Origin: JANXVY01 sp031365425
Lineage (GTDB): Bacteria; Pseudomonadota; Alphaproteobacteria; Rhizobiales; Hyphomicrobiaceae
Reading direction: 5' to 3'
Assembly: GCA_031365425.1 (NCBI GenBank)
Contig: JANLYB010000154.1
Coordinates: 1-7,586 of the forward strand
Length of the DNA: 7,586 nt
The notes beneath the pieces are model-generated. The model saw only the letters and a program-made list of their open reading frames with translations, did no database searches and was not told where the DNA came from. Positions 1-4,427 of this stretch are shown here, piece after piece (position 1 is the stretch's first letter; the number at the start of each line of letters is the position of its first letter). A program made the position numbers and the translations under genes.

Positions 1-1
1 A

Positions 2-481
2 GCATCTATCATCCGCGAAGTGGAGCGCGAATATTCCATCGGGAGATTTGATGCATTGGTCGACGAATGGAAGGGTACGTTTCCATCGACTCCAGCGCTA
101 TTGCTATTTCTAGCGGAGTTTGAGCAGTCTACAGGTCTGGCAGATCTCGCAACATCAAACAAACTCGATGATCTAATTTTAAAACTTCATGATGGTGACA
201 AATCCAATCTGGACCCTGTCTCGCAAGCGGCACGCCATTGTGTTTCATCGCCAGACGATCTGTCGCGAATTGAATTCGTTAAAGAATTCGTTAGCGTTCT
301 TTACCGCATAGGTGCTATCGGGATTCGGCTTGAGAAAGGCAGTAAAATTCTCTACTCACACCTGGATATGCCGATAATCGGCAAAAGCTCACTGACCGCG
401 GCATCAGAAATAAAGGTTCACCCGATGATGTGGGGGGCACTAAACATGGGAAAAGGCATACTCAACAAAGAAGCCGCTTAA
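2..481 (+). CDS. C-terminal part of a putative P-loop ATPase (Sll1717/FunZ-like), cut by the window edge
   Basis: The frame is open from the first bases to a TAA at 479-481, so this is the 3' end of a longer gene; the GTG at position 20 is probably an internal Val codon. About 159 residues are visible. The N-terminal stretch (IIREVEREYSIGRFDALVDEW) and the C-terminal block (LYRIGAIGIRL, then LYSHLD, then KVHPMMWGAL) resemble the end of Sll1717-family P-loop ATPases, large proteins of unknown role often found in accessory regions. The ATPase motifs would lie upstream, outside the window, so the assignment rests on remembered family resemblance only. No signal peptide or membrane segment is seen. 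Codons are richer in A and T (many aaa, ttt, gat, att) than in xseA or lpxK, which suggests horizontal acquisition. A different accessory protein with a winged-helix-like C-terminus is possible. Confidence 0.5.
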   Translation, partial: ASIIREVEREYSIGRFDALVDEWKGTFPSTPALLLFLAEFEQSTGLADLATSNKLDDLILKLHDGDKSNLDPVSQAARHCVSSPDDLSRIEFVKEFVSVLYRIGAIGIRLEKGSKILYSHLDMPIIGKSSLTAASEIKVHPMMWGALNMGKGILNKEAA

Positions 482-493
482 AACCTTAAGGTT
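482..493. repeat. 12-base perfect palindrome directly after the stop codon
   Basis: AACCTTAAGGTT begins at the base after the TAA of the left-edge gene. As RNA it would make at most a very short hairpin and no T-tract follows, so it is a poor intrinsic terminator. It could be a binding site or chance. Confidence 0.3.
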
Positions 494-538
494 ACGTCAA
501 GCTCTTGCGCGCCTCAACGCTTTGGACGGAACGCGAAT

Positions 539-613
539 GTTGGGTTCCCCTCAAGATTCCAAGTGGTCGCGTGCAAGGGCGCTAACCCAACCTACAAGCG
601 ATTACCTTGTAGG
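539..613. repeat. Two consecutive hairpins: GTTGGGTT/AACCCAAC and CCTACAAG/CTTGTAGG
   Basis: GTTGGGTT (539-546) is the exact reverse complement of AACCCAAC (584-591), with 37 bases between. Immediately after, CCTACAAG (591-598) is the reverse complement of CTTGTAGG (606-613), with a 7-base loop. TTGGGTT/AACCCAACCTAC hairpins are a common type of dispersed intergenic repeat in proteobacteria. The second hairpin runs directly into the REPIN-like unit, with which it shares bases 609-613, so the elements may have inserted next to each other or move as one composite. Confidence 0.6.
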
Positions 614-709
614 GCGCAATAGCCTCTTGGCGTATTGCGCCGTCGGGCGACGGGTTCGGGCCAAAATGTTAGGGCAGCCGGCGCAATACGCTTTGCTATT
701 GCGCCCTAC
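609..709. repeat. REPIN-like element: two inverted REP hairpins around a 36-base spacer
   Basis: The left arm (609-642) and right arm (679-709) are inverted copies. They match over GTAGGGCGCAATAGC at the outer side and CGTATTGCGCCG at the inner side, and differ only by a 7-base versus 4-base centre. Each arm is itself a hairpin built on GGCGCAATA and TATTGCGCC (613-641 and 680-705). Two REP palindromes in inverted orientation form the arrangement called a REPIN, a non-autonomous element thought to be moved by RAYT transposases. No transposase is present here, so mobility would be in trans. The symmetry is read directly; the REPIN label is inference from architecture. Confidence 0.7.
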
Positions 710-939
710 GGGCCGGAAATTTTTCTGAAATACTTATCCCCGCCCCACCGCACGCCCTTACCTTGGACACGTCCGTTTCATGAGGGGCGCTTTCCGGAGG
801 CGGTCTTGTCAGTGGGAACGGATGCAATGTCGGGTGTGCCATACGCAATGGACGGCCCCGAGGCTCGTCGCACCCGCCTAGGTGAAAGTCCCAGGTCAGC
901 GTAATGTCAAATGCTGCGGGTATGCCATAAATCATTGCA

Positions 940-1000
940 GGAGCAGCGCCGCAAGTGCTCACTCCCTTTCGTTCTACCCGCGCGCTTGCCGCGCTGCTCC
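940..1000. repeat. Imperfect long inverted repeat with 18-base arms
   Basis: GGAGCAGCGCCGCAAGTG (940-957) matches the reverse complement of 983-1000 at 16 of 18 positions, separated by a 25-base pyrimidine-rich loop. It could form a long hairpin as RNA or single-stranded DNA. It lies in gene-free DNA, has no T-tract and is not obviously related in sequence to the other repeats in the block. Its family is unknown to me. Confidence 0.55.
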
Positions 1001-1066
1001 GCCCCTCGCTCTTTGCCATTGATATCGTTGAATCGGATGGGTTGTAGAGACAAATGCCTCCCCTTT

Positions 1067-1100
1067 CACTCCTTGGCCGGGCGTGACCCGGCCATCCAGG
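1067..1100 (-). repeat. REP copy 1 (minus orientation)
   Basis: The reverse complement reads CCTGGATGGCCGGG, TCACG, CCCGGCC, AAGGAGTG. The stem is GGCCGGG/CCCGGCC with a 5-base loop. It differs from copy 3 by a single base (A for T just outside the stem) and is in opposite orientation to copies 2 and 3. Palindromes of the type GGCCGGG...CCCGGCC between conserved flanks are a familiar dispersed repeat class in rhizobial genomes. Confidence 0.75.
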
Positions 1101-1128
1101 AGCCGCGCGGAAAGACCGAGCTTGTGGC

Positions 1129-1163
1129 CCTGGATGGCCGCCTCGGAGGGCGGCCATGGAGTG
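1129..1163 (+). repeat. REP copy 2 (plus orientation, variant stem)
   Basis: The flanks CCTGGATGGCCG and CGGCCATGGAGTG match copy 3, but the inner stem is GGCCGCC/GGCGGCC instead of GGCCGGG/CCCGGCC. Both sides changed together, so pairing is kept: ATGGCCGCC pairs with GGCGGCCAT across a 6-base loop. This implies selection on the hairpin or an origin from a second REP subtype. Confidence 0.7.
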
Positions 1164-1216
1164 GGTGAGGTTGTGTCCACCGAGCTCCCATAAGTCCCAA
1201 AAAGGGAGGGGGCCAT

Positions 1217-1256
1217 GGCTTGCGATCCGGCGACACTTGTCGCCGCAGCAAGCCAC
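1217..1256. repeat. Strong compound hairpin in non-coding DNA
   Basis: The outer stem TGGCTTGC (1217-1224) pairs with GCAAGCCA (1249-1256). After a small internal loop (GATC on one side, CA on the other) the inner stem CGGCGACA (1229-1236) pairs with TGTCGCCG (1239-1246). This gives 16 base pairs in 40 bases. There is no T-tract on either side, so it is not a typical intrinsic terminator. It is unlike the REP and REPIN sequences nearby and could be a separate repeat family or a fragment of a structured RNA. Confidence 0.55.
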
Positions 1257-1404
1257 CAGCAAAAAGCAGGGAACACGTTCCCCCAAGCGGGTGCGGGCGC
1301 AAAATGCGCGCGGGGTTGGTGGGGCGGCCATGCGCAACAAATAAGCCCACCGCGCAGCGCATGGACCTCGCCTACGAGTACACCTGAGAAGCTGCCCGAG
1401 TTGC

Positions 1405-1438
1405 CCTGGATGGCCGGGTCACGCCCGGCCATGGAGTG
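1405..1438 (+). repeat. REP copy 3 (plus orientation), abutting the 3' end of the exported-protein gene
   Basis: CCTGGATGGCCGGG, TCACG, CCCGGCCATGGAGTG: a 9-base-pair stem (ATGGCCGGG/CCCGGCCAT) with a 5-base loop. It forms an inverted pair with copy 1 about 300 bases away. It ends three bases before the stop codon of the minus-strand gene at 1442-1810, so on that transcript it would be a hairpin immediately after translation ends, a usual position for REP elements that stabilise or end transcripts. Confidence 0.75.
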
Positions 1439-1441
1439 GGG

Positions 1442-1810
1442 TTAGAACAACTTCTTCGCCGGAACCGCCGACGCGCACACCGAAAACCGGCCGCCCATGG
1501 CTCGGTCGCACTCTTCGACTTTTTTGTTTTTGGCGCGCAGCCAGAAGTGCGATTTACCGGGGCAAGAGGTGCTCACCTTTGCGGACCAACGGGCGAGCGC
1601 CTGGGAACGGGCGGCGGCGAATTCGCGCTTATAGGCGGCATCAATTTTGGCTTTAGTTGCGCCGTCGGTAGCGCTGGTCAGCGACTTGTGGACGGGGCTT
1701 TGGACTGTGATAGCACCCGAACAGGTCGCGGCGTTTGCGGTCTCGGTTCCAAGTTCCAGTCCAAGCCCGAGTCCCAGAGCGAGAACGGTCAGGCAGAAGA
1801 TATATTTCAT
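1442..1810 (-). CDS. Small exported cysteine-containing protein of unknown function
   Basis: The protein has 122 residues from the ATG at 1808-1810. A GGGAAG purine run lies about 10 bases upstream of that ATG, and the protein then starts with a classic signal peptide; an earlier in-frame start at 1843 would put 11 residues before it. MKY is followed by a Leu/Gly-rich hydrophobic core (residues 4-20) and a likely cleavage after TANA or NAA (about residue 27-28). The mature part has four cysteines (about 30, 83, 101, 112), enough for two disulfides, which suits the periplasm or cell surface. The body is Ala/Lys-rich and probably helical, then WSAKVS, CPG, HFWLRAKNKKVEECDR and CASAVPAKKLF. It recalls small hypothetical exported proteins of rhizobia in which a Trp, a basic stretch and paired Cys recur, but I cannot name a family. 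REP copy 3 begins just past its stop. Confidence 0.75.
   Translation of the reverse strand: MKYIFCLTVLALGLGLGLELGTETANAATCSGAITVQSPVHKSLTSATDGATKAKIDAAYKREFAAARSQALARWSAKVSTSCPGKSHFWLRAKNKKVEECDRAMGGRFSVCASAVPAKKLF
1748..1777 (-). repeat. Degenerate 6-base tandem repeat encoding Leu-Gly units in a signal peptide
   Basis: Read on the minus strand, codons 12-21 of the exported protein form five imperfect hexamers of the form CTn-GGn or CTn-GAA, giving LGLGLGLELG. The repeat is the core of the hydrophobic segment. Units differ at third positions, so it is an old or decayed repeat rather than a fresh microsatellite. Confidence 0.5.
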
Positions 1811-1882
1811 CGGATTGATCTTCCCATAACAGGAGCAATCCAACCATCATGAGCGCCTGAATCTGAATGGCGGCTAAAGGAA

Positions 1883-1911
1883 GGGCGGGAGAATCCTGGA
1901 TTCTCCCGCCC
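1883..1911 (-). terminator. Terminator-like hairpin after the small acidic protein gene
   Basis: GGGCGGGAGAATCC (1883-1896) and GGATTCTCCCGCCC (1898-1911) are perfect reverse complements around one base, giving about 13 pairs with a minimal loop. Reading the minus strand, the hairpin is followed by TTCCTTTAG, a weak T-rich run; on the plus strand there is no T-run. It lies about 50 bases past the stop of the gene at 1964-2140 and before the start of the exported-protein gene at 1810, so it probably separates the two transcription units. Confidence 0.6.
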
Positions 1912-1963
1912 AACGCGTCAAACATGCAGGACGCAGGGCTTTCACCGCTAACGGACCGCAATA

Positions 1964-2140
1964 TCATTCTTCTTCCTCGCTTGAGTTATCGACATGGTCG
2001 TCGAGGTCGTCACTCAGCGGCTGCTCCAAACTTCCGCTTGATCTAAGCGCACTCTCATCTGGCGATTTGGCTTGCGCGATGGCAGCCATGGCAAATCCCG
2101 ACGCGGACGCGGAAACGACACGCACACCAATAGTCTTCAT
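1964..2140 (-). CDS. Small (58-residue) predicted exported acidic protein
   Basis: The frame runs from ATG (2138-2140) to TGA (1964-1966). A strong ribosome binding site, GGAG, lies seven bases before the ATG. The protein begins MKTIGVRVVSASASGFAMAA, followed by IAQAKS: a basic start, a modest hydrophobic stretch and an AQA-type cleavage site near residue 25. The rest is hydrophilic and ends in a strongly acidic tail, PLSDDLDDHVDNSSEEEE, with no cysteine. The mature peptide would be only about 33 residues and largely disordered. A terminator-like hairpin follows. I do not recognise a family. The binding site, signal-like start and downstream hairpin together support a real gene, but no homologue can be checked here. 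The acidic tail might bind metal ions or a basic partner; that is speculation. Confidence 0.55.
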   Translation of the reverse strand: MKTIGVRVVSASASGFAMAAIAQAKSPDESALRSSGSLEQPLSDDLDDHVDNSSEEEE

Positions 2141-2160
2141 GGCGGATCTCCGTTGAACAC

Positions 2161-2191
2161 GCCCCCGTGCGACGATAACGCACGATGGGGC
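2161..2191 (-). promoter_or_regulatory. Hairpin in the probable 5' leader of the small acidic protein gene
   Basis: CGTGCG (2166-2171) pairs with CGCACG (2179-2184) across a 7-base loop, and GCCCC (2161-2165) pairs with GGGGC (2187-2191) after a two-base bulge. It lies 21-51 bases upstream of the ATG at 2140, so on a minus-strand transcript it would sit just before the ribosome binding site. I could not place a convincing promoter, so a leader role is inference. Confidence 0.35.
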
Positions 2192-2235
2192 TGATTAGTC
2201 CCTTGAATCACTCAGTTTTTTAATCAAATGCCAGC

Positions 2236-2278
2236 TGCCTGGTCAGGCGTGGCCGCGTGAGTAAACCCTGGCCAGGCA
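2236..2278. repeat. Inverted repeat with 12-base arms
   Basis: TGCCTGGTCAGG (2236-2247) pairs with CCTGGCCAGGCA (2267-2278) with one G-U wobble. The 19-base loop contains a GGCCGCG run. The right arm contains the perfect palindrome CCTGGCCAGG. There is no T-tract on the plus strand after it. It lies between two divergent genes and could be a regulatory dyad or a remnant repeat. The 290 bases from 2141 to 2431 hold no gene that I can support. Confidence 0.4.
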
Positions 2279-2362
2279 ATAGCGGGCGTCGAACCAAGGC
2301 TCTCGAAATGTTGGGATGTTCGTAGGCAGGAAACCCCGTCAAGCCACAATCGTTCCAACTGT

Positions 2363-2377
2363 TGATCGCTGCGATCA
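2363..2377. promoter_or_regulatory. 15-base operator-like palindrome upstream of xseA
   Basis: TGATCGC and GCGATCA flank one central base, a perfect 7+1+7 dyad about 55 bases before the xseA start. That size and position fit a dimeric repressor site. A possible -10 element, TATGCT, lies at 2406-2411, but no clear -35 is seen. The dyad is read directly; the role is inference. Confidence 0.3.
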
Positions 2378-2431
2378 CATCGATCCCCGCCTCACGCGGC
2401 TGGTGTATGCTCGCCCAATCAAGCAAGAGAC

Positions 2432-4096
2432 ATGCGATTCGTGGCAGAGCCAGCACCAAAGTCATCCACCCCCGCCGGCGCCAAAGGCGGCAACACACCC
2501 GAGTTCTCGGTCAGCGAACTGGCGGGCGCGATCAAACGCGCGCTGGAGGATGGGTTTGGCCATGTGCGATTGCGCGGCGAAATCTCCGGCTATCGCGGAC
2601 CGCATGCGTCGGGGCATTGCTATTTCGCGCTGAAAGACGATAGCGCCAAGATCGACGCCGTGATCTGGAAGGGTGTATTCGGCCGCCTCAAGATGCGCCC
2701 TGAGGAGGGCATGGAAGTCATCGCGCAAGGCCGCGTCACGAGTTACCCCGGCTCGTCCAAGTACCAGATTGTCATCGAGGCGATGGAGCCGGCCGGCGTC
2801 GGCGCGCTCATGGCGCTTCTGGAAGAACGCAAACGCAAGTTCGCCGCCGAAGGTCTGTTCGCCGCCGAAAAGAAACGCCCGCTGCCGTTCATGCCGCGCG
2901 TGGTCGGCATCGTGACGTCACCGACGGGCGCCGTCATTCGCGACATGCTGGCGGGTTTCAGTGAACGCTTTCCGGCCCGCGTGATCGTGTGGCCGGTCCG
3001 CGTCCAAGGCGATACCTGCGGCGCAGAAGTCGCCAACGCCATCCGCGGATTCAATGCACTGCCCAAGAGCGGCCCGATCCCCCGGCCCGACGTGCTGATC
3101 GTCGCGCGCGGCGGCGGCAGCCTCGAAGACCTGTGGGGCTTCAACGATGAAATCGTCGTCCGCGCAGCAGCCGAAAGCACAATTCCCCTCGTCTCCGCCG
3201 TCGGCCACGAAACCGACTGGACCCTGCTCGACCTCGTCGCCGACGCCCGCGCGCCAACGCCCACCAAAGCCGCCGAATGGGTCGTACCGAAGTATTCCGA
3301 GCTGTTGGCCCAGGTTGGCGATCTCAACAACCGCTTGGCCGTCGGCATGCGGCGCTACCTCGAACAGGCCCGCACGCACTTAAAGAGCGCCGCACGCGGT
3401 CTGCCCCGCGCACAGGACCTCGTAGACCTGCCGCGCCAGCGCTTCGACGCCGTCGAACGCCGCTTAGGGAGAGCCCTGCTCGCCAACACCAAAGCCCACG
3501 GCCTGCGCCACGCCCGCATCGCCGCCCGCCTGCAGCCGCGCCTCGTCGAAGCCCGCATCGCCCGCCTGCACGACCGCTTGGCAACGCTGGACAATCGCAA
3601 GCGCGATTGCCTCGTTCGCTTGGCCTCGACCCGCCGCGCGCGCTTCGAAGGCGCTGCCGCACGGCTGCGCCCCAACGCCGTCCTGCAACGCATCGAACGC
3701 GGCCACGACATCCTCGATGCACTGCAGGCCCGCGGCCAGCGCGCCATCACCAACACCATCACTCGCCGCCGCCAACGCCTCGACGGTCGCGCGCAGATGC
3801 TGTCGGCCTTGAGTTACCAGGGCGTGCTGGCACGCGGGTTTGCCATCGTCCGCGACGGCAACGGCGTCATGGTTCGCAGCGCGTTAACGGTGTCGGCGGG
3901 TGCCGCCCTCGGCATCGAGTTCCATGACGGCGACCTGCGCGTGCAAGCCATCGAACGCGGACGCGCCAATCAGCCGGATGCCGCCCGCGCCGCCGATACC
4001 CGCGTCCCTGAAAAGCCAGCAGGCACGGCGACCCGCACCGCCAAAGGACGCAATACCCCGCGCGACGGTTCAGGCGGGCAAGGCACGTTGTTTTGA
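2432..4096 (+). CDS. xseA: Exodeoxyribonuclease VII large subunit
   Basis: The protein has 554 residues, slightly longer than usual. XseA with the small subunit XseB degrades single-stranded DNA from both ends into short oligonucleotides in repair and recombination, in the cytoplasm. The N-terminal OB-fold region (about 24-120) shows GEISGYR, GHCYFALKDD and YPGSSKYQIVIE. The catalytic region carries GIVTSPTGAVIRD (159-171), RGGGSLEDLWGFNDE (226-240) and AVGHETDWTLLDLVADARAP (256-275). Residues about 285-455 are Arg/Ala/Leu-rich and helical, as expected for the long coiled coil that binds XseB. VLARGFAIV (465-473) is the conserved C-terminal segment. The last 45 residues are low-complexity and end in QGTLF. 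ATG 2432 has only a weak AGAGA-like binding site close to it; the GTG three codons on is an alternative. xseB is not in the window. Confidence 0.96.
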   Translation: MRFVAEPAPKSSTPAGAKGGNTPEFSVSELAGAIKRALEDGFGHVRLRGEISGYRGPHASGHCYFALKDDSAKIDAVIWKGVFGRLKMRPEEGMEVIAQGRVTSYPGSSKYQIVIEAMEPAGVGALMALLEERKRKFAAEGLFAAEKKRPLPFMPRVVGIVTSPTGAVIRDMLAGFSERFPARVIVWPVRVQGDTCGAEVANAIRGFNALPKSGPIPRPDVLIVARGGGSLEDLWGFNDEIVVRAAAESTIPLVSAVGHETDWTLLDLVADARAPTPTKAAEWVVPKYSELLAQVGDLNNRLAVGMRRYLEQARTHLKSAARGLPRAQDLVDLPRQRFDAVERRLGRALLANTKAHGLRHARIAARLQPRLVEARIARLHDRLATLDNRKRDCLVRLASTRRARFEGAAARLRPNAVLQRIERGHDILDALQARGQRAITNTITRRRQRLDGRAQMLSALSYQGVLARGFAIVRDGNGVMVRSALTVSAGAALGIEFHDGDLRVQAIERGRANQPDAARAADTRVPEKPAGTATRTAKGRNTPRDGSGGQGTLF

Positions 4097-4099
4097 TTG

Positions 4100-4145
4100 A
4101 AGATAGCCCTCAGCATGGTCTATCTTGCCGGACCGGCTGCGCCGG
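4100..4145 (+). other. Two stem-loops between xseA and the DUF2093 gene
   Basis: AAGATAGCC (4100-4108) pairs with GG (4117-4118) and CTATCTT (4120-4126), and CCGGC (4133-4137) pairs with GCCGG (4141-4145) across TGC. They lie a few bases after the xseA stop in a 100-base gap. No T-tract follows, so neither is a clear intrinsic terminator. They may end or process the xseA transcript, or be incidental in GC-rich DNA. Confidence 0.3.
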
Positions 4146-4196
4146 CGCGCCTCACACCGCCCACCTTCACACCTAAGCCAGCAGTCAGGACCCGGC

Positions 4197-4427
4197 ATGA
4201 ACCGTTTCGACAAGATTTTCGGCCTGACGTCGGAAGCGCGCGTGCGTTATGGCGATGGCGATTTCACGGTCCTGTCGGCAGGTGATTTCGTCCGCTGCGC
4301 GGTGACCGGCGAGCCCATCCCCCTCCCCAACTTGAAATACTGGAGCGTCGAACTTCAAGAGCCTTACGCCAACGTCGAAGTCTCCCTCAAACGCTATTTG
4401 GAAAACCGCGCAAAAAAAGCCGATTGA
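4197..4427 (+). CDS. DUF2093 family protein
   Basis: The protein has 76 residues from the ATG at 4197, preceded by AGGA with 6-base spacing. That start fits the family better than the upstream in-frame TTG at 4125. The sequence MNRFDKIFG, ARVRYGDGDFTVLSAGDFVR, CAVTGEPIPLPNLKYWSVE and EPYANVEVSLKRYLE follows the alphaproteobacterial DUF2093 pattern throughout; the CAVTGEPIPL and YWSV segments are the clearest marks. The function is unknown. The protein is small, soluble and has no signal peptide or membrane segment. It follows xseA by 100 bases on the same strand and converges on lpxK, a neighbourhood seen in rhizobia. Its TGA abuts the lpxK stop directly. Confidence 0.9.
   Translation: MNRFDKIFGLTSEARVRYGDGDFTVLSAGDFVRCAVTGEPIPLPNLKYWSVELQEPYANVEVSLKRYLENRAKKAD

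Larger units (their letters stand above)
482..1441. other. Gene-free repeat block between the accessory gene and the exported-protein gene
   Basis: I find no believable coding region across these 960 bases. The open frames present are made of repeat translations (for example the MAGRDPAIQ and LDGRV peptides read from the REP copies), are rich in Arg, Pro, Gly and Cys, and have no convincing ribosome binding sites. The block holds at least six structured palindromic elements, listed separately. The parts with no repeat I can define are 710-939, 1001-1066, 1164-1216 and 1257-1404. They are moderately GC-rich with no gene, tRNA or promoter I can defend. The block may be an accumulation site for non-autonomous repeats between the accessory gene and the core genome. 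Confidence 0.6.

Noticed and set aside
870..905. AGGTGAAAGTCCC, similar to a motif near the 5' end of bacterial group II introns
   Set aside because: No domain V hairpin, no maturase or reverse transcriptase fragment and no intron boundary could be found; the match is too short.
696..1432. Several long open frames on both strands in the repeat block (for example 696-1340 and 974-1432 minus, 911-1168 plus)
   Set aside because: They are translations of REP palindromes and GC-rich DNA, overlap one another, have odd composition (Trp, Cys, Arg, Pro) and lack ribosome binding sites.
1067..1438. Repeated units resembling a CRISPR array
   Set aside because: Only three copies, in mixed orientation, with irregular spacing and no cas genes; they are REP elements.
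2192..2221. Run of six T at 2216-2221 as a plus-strand terminator
   Set aside because: The preceding bases form only a 4-base stem and no plus-strand gene ends here.
2280..2330. GTCGAACC near 2287 as a possible tRNA T-arm
   Set aside because: No acceptor stem, anticodon arm or cloverleaf could be built around it on either strand.
2220..2498. Minus-strand open frame of 92 residues overlapping the start of xseA
   Set aside because: It begins inside xseA, has no clear binding site and shows no family resemblance; probably a shadow plus intergenic DNA.
2462..3927. Long frames in other phases within xseA
   Set aside because: Typical GC-rich shadows (Arg/Ala/Pro/Gly-rich) of a well-supported gene.
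4097..4285. Plus-strand frame of 62 residues just after xseA
   Set aside because: It starts at the base after the xseA stop, overlaps the better-supported DUF2093 frame and has no recognisable features.
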